Positions 21,052 through 33,500 of a DNA stretch of 64,000 nucleotides are shown here, piece by piece. The position numbers and the translations under genes are program-made. Origin of the DNA: Xestospongia bergquistia. Its lineage: Eukaryota > Porifera > Demospongiae > Haplosclerida > Petrosiidae. The DNA is taken from the NCBI GenBank assembly GCA_963965975.1, contig OZ014411.1, forward strand, positions 3,271,001-3,335,000, read 5' to 3'. Within the stretch, counting starts at the first letter, position 1; each line of letters opens with the position of its first letter. Below the pieces are notes generated by a model. That model saw nothing but the letters and a program-made list of their open reading frames with translations. It was not told the origin of the DNA and ran no database searches.

Positions 21052-21479
21052 AAGATATCATTATAGATGTGTGTGTGTTTATGTACAAATATATATCCTA
21101 CATATTCATTTGATATTTGATTTTTTTTATGTAGTAGTATTCACTATTCATGCATATTAAATAATGTACATTTATAGTGCTTTTTATGGGTCATATACAG
21201 CTACATTGTACACATATAGTTAGCACACTCTATTAACTACATATCAATGCATTTTAATTATTTTAAGTTAAAATTATTTTAAGTTTGTACTACATAATTA
21301 TATTAATTGTATATGTATTATGTATTTTATAATACATACACAATATTTTATCCTACGCAATTTTTTGTCCCAGAACCAAAAATTGCTGGTTGTTTTTTAT
21401 CTCACCATGCAATTTTGAAATGATGCCAAAAAAGGCTAAGTTTGTTTTAAATTAATTTTGGTGTTGTTTTATATCAACA
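21048..21479. repeat. SP-7TM 3' flank fragment, inverted
   Basis: No gene is seen. 21120-21300 reads, on the minus strand, like the 3' flank of SP-7TM genes (CATTGTAC, GTGTGCTAACTATATGTG). It is colinear with 55025-55430. Confidence 0.5.
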
Positions 21480-21862
21480 CATGTAGGTTGGTACCAGTCA
21501 GAGGATGAACAAAAACCCAATTGTCACTAAAAATGAGCTTCATACCAAATCAATAAATTCTCCATGGCACCAAAGTCAATTAACTTTGTTGGCCCAATGT
21601 CTCCAACGTCTAGAAATGGGAACGGTTTTATTCTCATTGTGTCAGATTATTTTACAAAATGGGTGGAGGCCATTCCCTTTCCTAGCAAATGTACCTATTA
21701 TGTCACTGAAACTTTATTCAAAGTAATGATTATTATTGAGTAAAATTATAGAACAATATTCATATAATTTACATTTGCCACAGATTTTTATGAGAATGGG
21801 TCTTTCTAAATTAGTGACCAAGGCTGAGAGTTTAGACGTCAACTCGAAATTCAGAAGTTTAT
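21480..21862 (+). pseudogene. Gypsy-type integrase fragment with an intron-like gap (block 1)
   Basis: Across frames the text reads NSPWHQSQ, then VGPMSPTSRNGNGF, SDYFTKWVEAIPFPSK and YYVTETLFK, which is an integrase core around the first Asp. At about 21724 the match stops at AAAG|TAATG. It resumes after TTGCCACAG (21783) with IFMRMGLSKLV and SDQG-EF, the segment around the second Asp. The gap of about 60 bp has splice-like ends. A frameshift and a stop are present. The copy at 55435-55830 is similar. Confidence 0.6.
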
Positions 21863-22599
21863 TACAGTTTTTGAAATATAGTAACAATATCAGCTCTCTA
21901 ACATAGACAAAATAAAAATATATATAACCTAAAATATTATATAAAACATAAGAAGTTATATTTTTAGATAAGAATTTAGCAAGTCATTTAGTGGTCTGGG
22001 ATATCATATAGCAAACCATTTTTATCCTAGGATAAAATATTGTAAACCATTCTTTAAAATATTGCAAACAATTTATTATCCTAGGATGTAAGCCCAAATT
22101 TTTTCTCCTAGGAAAAATTTTTTTTCTGGTATATAGGACAAAATTGTCCAGCAATATTTTATCAAAGGATGAAATAATTCTGCAATATTTTATCCGGTCT
22201 GACAAATTTTAGTGGGATAATAATTATCATGACAGTACTTTTCAGAGTGACTTATGGGCCATACAGCTACATTGTACATATATAGTTAGCATAATCTATT
22301 CACTTTGTATAAATGCATAATTTTTTAAAGTTTGTACTCCATAATTATGCTAATTGTAGATGCATTGTGTATTTTATAATGTTAGTATATTGTTATAATA
22401 TGTTACTTTGTTAAAATAAAAAAAAACGTTTTACATCAAGAAACATTCAAAAAAAATTTGAAGCAGCACAAAAAAGTTAGGAATATTTGGGGAAAACTTT
22501 AAGCTAAAAACATAATATATTTATATACTTATATACAAACAAGTAGCATTCTTTAAATTAAACATTGGAAACTTTCTTCACTTTAAAGACTACCTTTTC
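21863..22599. repeat. 3' flank of copy C with palindrome-rich stretch
   Basis: No gene is seen. 21960-22205 holds several imperfect copies of TTATCCTAGGATAAAAT and AATATTTTATCC, alternately oriented. The duplicate is 55960-56170. 22230-22599 is the SP-7TM 3' flank in inverted orientation, matching the flank of copies B and E. Confidence 0.55.
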
Positions 22600-25249
22600 T
22601 TAGAGCATTGACGTCTCCACGGATCTCGAGTTTTCAGGTGTATCCATACTATTGCCTGATGATCTCGAGTTTTCAGGTGTATCCATACAACTGCCTGATG
22701 ATCTCGACTTTTCAGGTGTATCCATACTACTGCCTGATGATTCAAAATTAACAAACTTTTGAAGTTCATGTTTTGAGAGCCAAGTAATAAATGTAAGCAA
22801 TAGTATAGGAAAAAAATTACTAATGGAGTTAACTATACCACTGTTGTCAGCACCAATAAAAATAACAGCTGTTAAATATGTATATGAAAAGAGTAAAAAG
22901 AAGAGAAGAGCAAAAGCATGAGTTGGTAGACGTAAGATGAAAGAAAATACTCGACTTCTGTAATTAGGCAATGGGGGTACACAAAACAAATCTTCATAAC
23001 AATCATATATGTCAGCAAAAGCATATGTGAGGTAAAATAATGCTATAACAACTGTAGAAACTGTTGAGAAAACTTGTAGTGGATTAGCTAAAGCTGCAAT
23101 GACAATACCAATACCATGAATACAGAATGCCACACTTGAAAGAAGTATAGTTAAAGATCCTATGAATTGGTAAAAGATTACAGCCTTTCCTTCACAATGA
23201 TTAGAGGATTCATCTCTTCTACAGAGTAAGATCATTGGAAGAGCAATAAAGTTTGCCTCCTTTTTTTCAGTAAGTTCGGGTCTATCTTTTGCTCGTCGAA
23301 CAATTATTATTATTGAAAAGACTCCACACACACAAATAGACAAAACAAGACCAATAATTATTAAATAATATATAGAAATAGTAGTAGAATTCCAAGCTGT
23401 CCCAAACCTGGAAATTTCATAGATATCCAAGACAAAGATCATCATGTTAACTAAAATTAAAGTTGATATAATTGCCCAAAATAAGCTTTTAAATCGAAAT
23501 CTTTGAGTATTCTCTTTATTAGGTGTTTTAGATTTCCGATACAGTAACTCATAGTTACTATCCAACATTGATGATGTAGTCAATACGCAGGCAGAAAATA
23601 CACTGATTGCTGCAATTGTTAATATATATATGTGAACTTCGTATATATCTTCCTTTTCAAATACTGCAAAATCATTTGTTTCTAAATTTTCTTTGTAAGA
23701 AGAATATCCTAGTAATGATGAGTCAGCTCCATGATCTATGACAGATAATCGATGAGTAGTGTATAGTTTCAGCTGTAAATTAGAAAAGGCATTTAAATAT
23801 GTTTAAAAAATCATGAACACAGTATTTAGTATTGCTTAATATGTAGGGTTGACCTGATATAAAATCTTTACTTCAGGCTTATATAAGCATCTAATTGTCA
23901 TTGTTGAGTCTGTCCACATTAAAACACCTTTAAAGCTATAGAAAACATTGTTTGAATAGATAATTAGAATTTTAAAAAAAATAAAAAAAATAAAAATTAG
24001 AAGCAAATATGATCCAGATATAAAGAAAAGAAGTTAACATGAACATCCAAATCATTCATAAGTAACTAAATCTTTTAGTTAAGTAAGGGCTGCTTATAAA
24101 ATATTAATGGTGAAAATGTTAGAATGTTGTATTAGTCCCAATATTAAATTTTATTTTATGATATTGTTTATTACAAATTAAACAAGGAGTAAAGAAGTAA
24201 TAAAAACATTTGAAATGAAACGGGGTATATAATAGATATGACAATAACAAAAGTACAGAACAAGGTATGTGCAAATCTATACAACAAACAGTAGGTATAA
24301 TCTTCAACTAGATAGTTATCATATTACTTTTTAAGGATTTTGTATTTGTGTGTACAATGTGCTGTGCCTAACTGGCATTTGCAATTTTGGGTATTATCAT
24401 CCCCACTTTTTTATTTATATTTTTTTGTACTTGTACAATCATAAATAAAAACAAATTTATCAGAAATGTCTAAAAAATTATTCATTTATTTGTAACAAAT
24501 ATGTAGGATATATATTTGTATATACACATATAATACACAGACATACATCCTATAAAGAGAATTATAGTCCTCCATAAATACAAATTGTAAATTTATGGAA
24601 TAATTGTGACATGTTGGTATGAATTTTATCGTAAGATTTAAATATATCAAATAAATATCATGTTTTATTAGTCTATATGTATTATATAACGTACATCTCT
24701 GAATCATGATATAACACACATACACATGCATATAAATATATTTTTATAAACCAATTATTTTAACAACTGGATGTTTGCTTACTTTAGTGAATTACACTTA
24801 AAACATAAATTTCATGTGCTTGATTAATTTAAATGACTAACCCATATAGTAGCATCATTCAAAAGTCTAATCTTCTCAATACTGCTTATGTTTTGACAAA
24901 ATGGGTCAATAGTGATATTTGCATAATATATGTCAATTGAATAGGTCCTTAATGATAAACCTTGAAGAAACTGTGGATAAGAATATACAAGAACTTGGGA
25001 GGTGTGCCATCGATAAACATAAATAGATGTGTTGTTAGTTGTTATACTATCATTTTCCTTGACTACATAAGTGACTTCCACTATTAATGCTGGATGTTGA
25101 TTTGCTGGATAAAATGCATGCACAAAATTTAGCATGTTCTCATCACTAGATAGTAATGACTCCTCTAGTTCTTTGAAAGAACCAATACACTTTTCCGAAT
25201 AAGTGACTGGTTGAAGAAGGAAAACTAAAAGCAAAAGTCCTACTGACAT
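22600..25249 (-). CDS. SP-7TM family copy C (open, two coding exons)
   Basis: Exon 1 is 24842-25249 (136 codons): a signal peptide MSVGLLLLVFLLQPVTYS, then an ectodomain with Cys in EKCIGS and PFCQNI and several NXS/T sites. The donor is ATATGG|GTTAGT. Exon 2 is 22600-23772 after a CAG acceptor, phase 0, starting LKLYTTHRLSV. It codes about seven membrane segments, then a C-tail. Total length is about 526 residues with no stop or frameshift, so this copy is likely functional. Its tail is unique in having three tandem 13-residue repeats (SSGNSMDTPENSR type). Loop charge and the signal peptide suggest an outside N-terminus and a cytoplasmic tail. The fold is receptor-like, but no known receptor-class motif is seen. 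Confidence 0.88.
22615..22745 (-). repeat. 39-bp coding tandem repeat in copy C
   Basis: Three units of 39 bp (plus strand CTCGAGTTTTCAGGTGTATC and following bases) encode the repeated SMDTPE.SRSSG tail. None of the other copies has it. Confidence 0.85.
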
Positions 25250-25453
25250 TTTAACCTACATAAAAATAAAAGATATCCTTTTGATTTAGGATGCAATGTT
25301 TTTCAATTGCAAATAAAATAAATGTGTTCATATATAAGATCTATCAATAACAAAAAAATCATATATTTATAGAAATATGCTTAATTACATTCATGTAACA
25401 GGAATGTAGACACATACCAAACAATCTATAATTACCAAACAATTTATACTTAC

Positions 25454-25510
25454 CAAAATGCAATGGTCTTTATGTCATAAAAAGTGCATCTATTAAAACA
25501 AACCATTAGG
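25454..25510 (-). promoter_or_regulatory. Probable 5' UTR exon of copy C
   Basis: Minus strand reads ...CATTGCATTTTG|GTAAGTATAA, the same donor context as copies B, E and F. The acceptor before the coding exon lies a few bases upstream of the ATG at 25249. The 5' boundary is uncertain. Confidence 0.45.
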
Positions 25511-26774
25511 TAACTAATACTATCAGAGTATCATAAGAATGAGTTTTAAATAGTAGAAAATTGATATGTCATTTTTTTAGATAATGCAATATATAAGTTA
25601 GAGAACAGTTAGGGAACAATATAATGAAAAGTATTGAAAAACCCTCGCTATAGTAGTAGGGCTGGTATGGCATGGAAACAAAAAAACGTCACTAGGAGCC
25701 CATAGTTTTGCAAAGGAGAGAAAGAGCATGCAACTAACATTATAAAGTAATAGACAAACCATAGTAGTCTAAGAGTTTTCAATTCCACAACGTTTTATTA
25801 CTTGCTATCTAGGGACTGGCTTTATAGCATAAAACCTCAAAGTGACAATCAAGATCACATAATTAGTATACCAACTTTATTATAGGAATTGAGTATAAAC
25901 TACAATTAAGTCAAAAAGAATTTAATTACATATTAAATTTAATATTATTCATTAAAAGGTGTTTTGATAATACTTGCACACTTGGCATTGGTGAAATCAT
26001 ATGACCATAGTTGAATTACTATGAATATAATTATATATTTACTTATATGGTCAATACATTTTTTTAGCTTATGCTGCATAACATACTTGCATTTTCATTC
26101 ATCCTTATGAGGCTATAATTATAGGCTATTGGTATGACCTACTTTAGCCATATATATATAATTGAGGTAGGTCATATATATAGCTGCAGCATGTCATACA
26201 ACATAATTATCTTGCAACAAATTAAATACTATTGATTTCAGTTTAAAACAATAACTTTGCCAACCAGACATATATGTTGCAGTAAATAATGTTTTTTTAA
26301 TTATTTATATTCAGTAGCATCAGAGAAAGGGCAGAAGAGCAATAGGAATGGTTTATTTTCCTTTTGTTTATTCCTCTTGTTTATTTTATTTTGTTTATTT
26401 AGCAACGTTTTTCTACAATTATGTTTAATAATAGAACAATAAATTGAAGATTTTTGCAGAAAAGGAATATTGGACTTATTATTGAACCACATTAGGTTAA
26501 AATCAGGGAATTAAGCACAATTTTATCTAGTCTTAATATGAATTATAATTTTAAAAAAAATTTCATTAACAATTTGTTGTTTATATACTAGGAACTTAGG
26601 AAGCAAAGAGTATATATTGAAAGTTATCTCAAACTCACAACTTATGGTGTTAGGTAATTTAGGGAAGTAACACCTTATGAGAAGATGATAATTGATTCGG
26701 CTATAGAATTGTCCTTACAGTTTCCAAAGTTGCTATTGTCTCAATAAAAAGATATAGAAGTGGCTAAATATTAT
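25511..26774 (-). repeat. Upstream flank of copy C
   Basis: No gene is seen. 25540-25790 is the conserved upstream block in inverted orientation. An imperfect palindrome lies at about 26135-26178 (TGACCTACTTTAGC and GAGGTAGGTCA). 26280-26760 matches 27835-28230 and 60950-61290. Confidence 0.55.
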
Positions 26775-27516
26775 TTAATCCTTTCACCGCTAACCACGCA
26801 CAAGACATTTTAAACTGTGACATAAAGTGCTTGATTATGACATTATGGTAATTATGATTAAGTCAAAATGAATATAATTACATATTACCTTAAATGTCAT
26901 GTTTTTGATGATAATGCATTATGTACATGCACACTCAATACTTGTGAAATCATGTGCATTGTTAAATTACTATGAATATAATTATATATTTACTTATATG
27001 GTCGATAATTTTTTCGCTTATACTGCATAACATTCGTCCTTTGTGAGGCTATAGCTATAGGTTTCTGGTATGACCTACCTCAGATATATATATAGCTGAG
27101 GTAGGTCATATATATAGCTGAGACATGTCATACAACATAATTATGTTACAACTAATACTATTGATTTCAGTTTAATTTTGCCAACTGGATTTATGTTGAA
27201 GTAAATAATGCAACATAAATAAACCAAACGTATGTGACCATAATATCAAATATTTTTTTATAGTCAGTGGCATCAGAGAAAGGGCAGAGGAGCAATCATC
27301 CCCCAAATGTAAAAGTATGTTGGAAAGCACTACTACTGTACTAAGTTTTATATATGATATTAGTTATTCTATATGGTCAATTATTACTCTAAAGTACCTA
27401 TTTAACTCACATAATGTAGCGATAACACTTCTAAACAGGCTGAGAACCTCAAAGTGTGTTAAAGCAAAAAAATTGCCGTAGAGTGTTTTGGGCGTGGTTT
27501 GTAATGGAAGGGTTAA
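26775..27516 (-). mobile_element. TTAA-flanked MITE, complete copy
   Basis: Bounded by TTAA at 26775-26778 and 27513-27516. The termini are TCCTTTCACCGCTAACCACGC at the left and, on the minus strand, CCCTTCCATTACAAACCACGCC at the right, giving imperfect inverted repeats of about 28 bp. Length is about 740 bp, with no ORF. It contains the palindrome GACCTACCTCAG...CTGAGGTAGGTC at about 27070-27110. It is the best-delimited member of the family also seen at 7385, 35703, about 59935 and about 62130. Confidence 0.7.
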
Positions 27517-28950
27517 ATTAAGTTAAAAACGTAAACTATGATGAGACAGCAAAGTGGATGTTGTAGTCCCAGGGAATCTGGTCAAGGTCCAAGAGTATCA
27601 TCAATTATTATCTTATCTTATACCACTAGCATATATGTGCCAATAATGGTTAATTAAAATAAATTGCGTGAATACTTAAAAGAATAAAAAATAAACTTGT
27701 GAAGAGAATCAAGTAAAAATCTTAGTATTTGATGAAATCTAATGATGTACTACTTTTGCAAAGAAAGTATGAGAATTGTGGAGGAGAGTTTGAACATTTG
27801 TTTGAGAAAAAGATATCTGACAGAATTGTTGTCAAACTAATGATAGGAATGTTTTACTTTTCTTTTGTTTATTAACGTTTTGTACAATTGTGTTTCATAA
27901 TAGAACAATAAATTGAAGATTTTTGCAGAAAAAAGAATAGTGGACTTATCATTGAATCACAATAGGTTAAAATCAGGGAATTAAAGCACATTTCAATTTT
28001 ATCCAATCTTAATAATGTTTTTAAAAATTTCATTAACAGTTTGTTGTTTATATACTAGGAACTTCAGGAAGCAAAGAGTATATATTGAAAATTACCTCAA
28101 ACTCACAACTTATGGTGTTAGGTAATTTAGGGAAGTAACACCTTATATGAGAAGATGAGTTATTTATAGAAATGTCCTTGCAGATTCCGAAGTTTCTATT
28201 GTCTCAAAAAAAAGATATAGAAGTGGCTATATAACTCACAGTATTTGACGTTTTTCTTTATAGAAAGGAAGACTCATTCAATGAAATTAAAACCAAAACA
28301 ATCTCAAGTACTAGTGAAGTCTAAGAACCAAATATCTGACAGACATCTAAGACTTAAATGTAAGAATTTAAATAGCAAAAGTTTGTATATATAAAGGAAA
28401 TAATACCACAATACTGCTAGTCAAAACATTTTTTGTGACATGCATATTGAACAAAATAAAACACATAAACAGCAAAGACGTGAGTATGAGATGAAAATGA
28501 GAGCTAAAAAGACAAAGGATCATATATATGTAGTTGAGGTAAGTCATACCAGGAATGTTAACTTTCATAAAGAATGAGGTAGCATGCAACTACGTAATGC
28601 AGCACGGAGCTAAAAAATTGTTAATGATCACTTAAGTAAATGTGTCCTGATTTACAAAAAGGGACCACTTCCGTCAAAACACCTGTGACATGATTTGTGA
28701 AAAAAACCACTGTTAAAACGTATTAAGATACAGTTTCAAATACATATAGGATAGTTACACATGTATACCAACTGTATGTATACAAAACTGAGATGTTTGA
28801 GAATTTTTGATGGTTGTTTGTCCATAAATCAGGTCAAATGTGTTTTGACAGATCCTTTTTTTGCAGTTCACATCACAAATATAATTATATTCATAGCAAT
28901 ATAATTTCACAAGTGCTATATAAATAATTTTATTCATAATCTCATGATAA
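27517..28950. repeat. Distal upstream flank of copy C
   Basis: No gene is seen. 27620-27860 is fragment X2 inverted and 28430-28510 is fragment X1 (AAACAGCAAAGACGTGAGTA). 27835-28230 repeats 26380-26760. 28640-28720 resembles 50390-50420 (AAAGGGACCACTTC). Confidence 0.5.
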
Positions 28951-29186
28951 ATATTTAAACTTCCAAATATGGTCATGAACAAGACTGCTATACAGTTTGT
29001 CTATCTCTTTGGAATTGCAGTTGCATGCTTTTTATCTCCTTTGTGAGGTTATGAGCACTTGTCTGTGCTTATTGTTTCCATGTTACACCAACCCTACTAC
29101 TGTGGTAAGCTCGGATTCTTCAATATATTTTGTTATATAGTTCCCTAATTGTTCTCTAATGAATGTATTATCTAAACAACAATACA
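28951..29186 (+). repeat. Upstream block joined to copy D
   Basis: Matches 8095-8315 of the copy B flank. At about 29186 (ATTATCTAAACAACAATACACC) it joins directly to late exon 2 sequence, so UTR exon, exon 1, intron and most of exon 2 are deleted. Confidence 0.6.
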
Positions 29187-29591
29187 CCATATATGATCAT
29201 TATGAAGATATTTTTAATTCAACAGCATTGTCTAATTACAGGAAAAATAAAAGTCAATTATTTTTCATTTTCCGTGGACTAACTCATGTTCTTGTTCTTT
29301 CTTCTTTTGTCTCTTTTCATATACATATTTAACAGTTGTTATTTTTATTGGTGCATTGTGACAACAGTGGTGTCGTTAGCTCTATCGCTAATGTTTCACC
29401 TATAACATTGCTTGCATTTTTTACTTGGCTCTCAAAAAATGAACTTCAAAAAGTTTGTTAAATTTGAATCCAGCAGTAGTAATGATACAAATGTAAATTC
29501 AAGTTTCGAGACATTTGAAATGACAGAAGAAAAAGAACATCTAGTTTTTGAAGATAACAGTAAGATAACAATTGAAGTTCCTAATATTTAA
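29187..29591 (+). pseudogene. SP-7TM family copy D, 3' fragment
   Basis: Starts in the loop after the fifth membrane segment (YDHYEDIFN-like) and runs through segments six and seven to a TAA at 29589-29591. Small indels relative to B and E (for example the extra GCATT near 29351) break the frame. Without start, ectodomain or most helices it cannot be functional. Confidence 0.85.
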
Positions 29592-29997
29592 TTTAATGTA
29601 AACTAAAAATTGCAACTTGTTCATATGTAAGTATGTATTATGTCTTCAACTCAATATTTTTGCCCAACAGTGCTGTTTCAAACAAATTTTGTATGTTTCT
29701 TAATTTTACAAAATATATAATAGTAACTTGTAGTAGTAACCTGTTGTCATCATTTTCTTTATAGAAACGTCTGTGATTGAAATCCTTACATTAGACTCTT
29801 AGTTGTCAGCTGTACATATTTCATTCTTAGACTTTGATTGGTATTGTTTTTACTTTATCAAACAAGACTTTCTTTCTTATAAAGATAAACATCATCAGTC
29901 ACTATGGCATTACAGCCATTTCTATATATTTTTGTCTAGATGATAGCAAGATTAGCTCTATAGCCACATCACTTAATTTTAATCTGATTACGTGTTA
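29592..29997. repeat. 3' flank of D passing into the upstream flank of E
   Basis: No gene is seen. The first ~150 bp match other SP-7TM 3' flanks. From about 29740 the sequence matches 6320-6560 and 14525-14800 and is interrupted by the pogo-like element at TA 29996-29997. Confidence 0.6.
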
Positions 29998-30527
29998 GAG
30001 GCGTGGCTCGATGATCGGACACTCTGGTGTTTTTACTGTTTTTAAATAAACGGAGCGTTCGAAGCTGACTTTCGACACCAGCTTCGAGTGCCCCAATCCG
30101 TCATATAGTTATTGCAAAAAATATACTGAAAAAAAAATCTCTTTGCACAATTTACAAGCATATATCCTGTACACTTGTGATAATTATAATACGGACATTC
30201 TTATGTAGATTCGAACGATGACCATATCTTGGTAACAATTATAGCTTGAACGTTTTCTCTGCTTTTGAACACTATATAAGATGTAAAGAATTAACCGTCA
30301 AAATTTGGAGAAATTTCTACATACAGTTCTGAATATACATTTCTTTGAAAACATGAACTCATGGACGAATAAACGGACATTTAAGAGAAGTGCTTTTCTA
30401 AAGTAGGTGATAAGTTCTTGTTATTTATTAACTCAAATTTGACAATCACAAATACTGTTTATTAATTATACAAATTCACTGTGCATGAAGAAATAATTTT
30501 ACAACAAAAAAGTCTAGCAGTTAATTA

Positions 30528-33500
30528 TTACATGTCACACATAAAACAAACAAAATTTAGTGATTTTTCTTTCTTGATCCCAACACATATCATGTGGTAC
30601 CACTGGAAACATTTTTCACATTCCACCCAATTAGTTGCTTTAGTATGAAAACATAAATTATTAGAACATGCTGATAGTTTTTCTGTAATAAAATACATGA
30701 ATTGTATTATTATATTGTGAATATTTTCATACTGGTTGTCAGATTATTCTTTGACTGTTCTAGTGTAGTTTCTAAAATGGCAAGCCATTAGTCAAGGGTT
30801 AATTATAATATAATGTCACATACCATTATCACTGAGTCCATTCTTGTCATATTCACTGAGTCCTATCTCTTCTTCACCTCTCTTGCTAGTACTTCTGGTA
30901 CATCTCTTCCTCCCTGTAACAAGGATAATTAACTCATAAATACTTCAGTATATATACATTACACATACTGGAAATTTGAGAATTTTTAGGTAATGTCTTT
31001 GACTGTTCTAGTGTAGTTTCTAAAATGGCAAGCCACTAGTCAAGGGTTAATTATAATATAATGTCACATACCATTATCACTGAGTCCATTCTTGTCATAT
31101 TCACTGAGTCCTATCTCTTCTTCACCTCTCTTGCTAGTACTTCTGGTACATCTCTTCCTCCCTGTAACAAGGATTATTAAGTCATAAACACTTCAATTTA
31201 TATACATTACACATACTGGAAATTTGAGAATTTTTAGGTAATGTCTTTGACTGCTCTAGTGTAGTTTCTAAAATGGCAAGCCACTATTAAAGGGTTAATT
31301 ATAATATAATGTCACATACCATTATCACTGAGTCCACTCTTGTCATATTCACTGAGTCCTATGACTCCTATCTCTTCTTCACCTCTCTTGCTAGTACTTC
31401 TGGTACATCTCTTCCTCCCTGTAACAAGGATAATTAACTCATAAATACTTCAATATATATACATTACACATACTGGAAATTTGAGAATTTTTAGGTAATG
31501 TCTTTGATTGTTCTAGTGTAGTTTCTAAAATGGCAAGCCACTAGTCAAGGGTTAATTATAATCAAATGTCACATACCATTATCACTGAGTCCATTCTTGT
31601 CATATTCACTGAGTTCTATCTCTTCACTTCTCTTGCTAGTACTCCTGGTACATCTCTTCCTCCCTGTAACAAGGATTATTAACTCATAAATACTTCAATA
31701 TATATATACATTACACATACTGGAAATTTGAGAACTTTTGGGTGACTGTTCTAGTGCACTTTCTAAAATAGCAAGCCATAAATTCAAAGTATAATTAACC
31801 TCAGGCTGTATCACTTACTATTCTCATCTACTTCACTGAGACTGATGTCTCCATCACTGGATTTACATGCTGTAGCGTCTAAAGATAATTCTTCAGGATG
31901 GAATATTTTTTCCATTTTTCATATCTGATGTCAGGTAGATCATAACCATTCTCATACCTCCTAGAAAACCGACTGTGCTCTTCTTCTGTAAAATCAAATT
32001 TTGATGTACTCTGTTCACTTTGTTTTTTTTCTTTCTTTTGTCTCTCTTTCTCGGCTTTTTCAACTGCTCTTTTATTTTTTCTCTCCTCTACTTCCTTCTT
32101 TTTCTGTTCTCGTTCCATTGCCTTCTTTTCTCGCTGTTGCTTTCTAAGATCTTTAGCTTTTAATTCATCTGCTTTCTTCATTTCTTTTTCTCTTATCAAC
32201 TGAAGATTTTCAGAACTTGTTAAAACACGAGCACTGTGGTTTGTCTTTTTCTCATTACTTGGTAGCTGAGGTAAAGTAAGAAAATCATGAAGAGTAGATG
32301 GCTGAACTTTTGTAATGCAATCTTCGTCTGCAGAAAAGTTACCATAGTAACCACAGGTACTGTCTTCACTACAAGTGTGTTCCTCATAATAATCAATGCT
32401 TTCACTATCGGAAGTAATACAGGTACGAGGATGAGACTTAGCTGGGCTATAAAGAGGAAGAAACAGTCCCATCTTGGAGGCTATCATATCTATTTTCCCA
32501 TCCTCCTCAAGTTGCAAGTAACGTAATACTGCATACCTGTTGAAGGGGTATATACCAGTGGATCTAAACCCAGCAACAATATTGGCTGGTGTCATTGCCT
32601 TTGTCCAGGCTCGACTAAAAATTTCGGTGAAATTAAATCTATTAACGGCTTTCCCAGGATTATAGGACATGTAGAGATGACACTCATTATTGTATGCCTT
32701 TTTTAAGGGGCTAAAACATGACCTGTCCAGTGGTTGACACAAATGAGTTGTATGAGGTGGCAAGCAAAATAAGATGATCTGATTTGCAGCAGCTGTCCTG
32801 ATCAATTGAGGTTGGTAATGTGAAGAATGTCCATCCAGGAGTAACAAGATGGGTCGTTGTGGAGGGATGTGAAGTAAGAAGTGATTAGTAAACCATTCCT
32901 GAAACAATTCGGAATCTATCCATCCATTTTTAGACAACCCATATGCAGTACCTGGGATTTCTCCTGTTGTGAAATTGGGCTTGAGTTTTTTCCGATCAAA
33001 AATTATCATCGGAGGCAAAAGGTAACCAGAAGCACTGCATGCTGACAAAACAGTAATTTGGGCTTTATCACCACTAGTAATACAGGAAATATCTCTCTGA
33101 CCTTGTACTCCAATTATTTTGCCAGGTTTATGTTGCAATGGGAACCCGCTCTCATCACAGTTAAAAATCAGCATTGGTGATTCAAGCAAATTATTAGACT
33201 TCAATGTTTCTTCAAGCAAGTCAAAATATCGATTTATGACATCTGGGTTAGCTGCAATAGCTCTACAATATGCTAATTTGGATCCATATCTTAATCGTAG
33301 TTTTGGATGCCTCTTCACAAATGAGCCCCACCAACCAGTAGTGACATTGATATCTTCAACTTCACATTGACGTTTCTTTGCTAGTGCTGCTCTAACAATA
33401 CAAGAACTTGTTCCTTTGTCCGAGCGAAGCCAATTTTAGCTGAACCTACCAAAAATGTTACTAGTTCTTCTTCTTCAATGTCATTTAGGTATCTAGGGGG

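Noticed and set aside
24486-24731. 81-codon frame in the intron of copy C
   Set aside because: Low-complexity I/Y/C-rich translation of AT-rich intron; the region is absent from the intron of copy F.
27070-27110. Hairpin with TGAGGTAG, resembling a let-7 seed
   Set aside because: The match is limited to the seed and is part of the palindrome of a repeated MITE. The rest of the arm does not resemble let-7, and the arms are perfect-palindrome-like around a TA loop.
30735-31790. CRISPR-like regular array
   Set aside because: Units are ~248 bp and entirely repeated, without unique spacers. They are exon-intron cassettes in a eukaryotic transposon.
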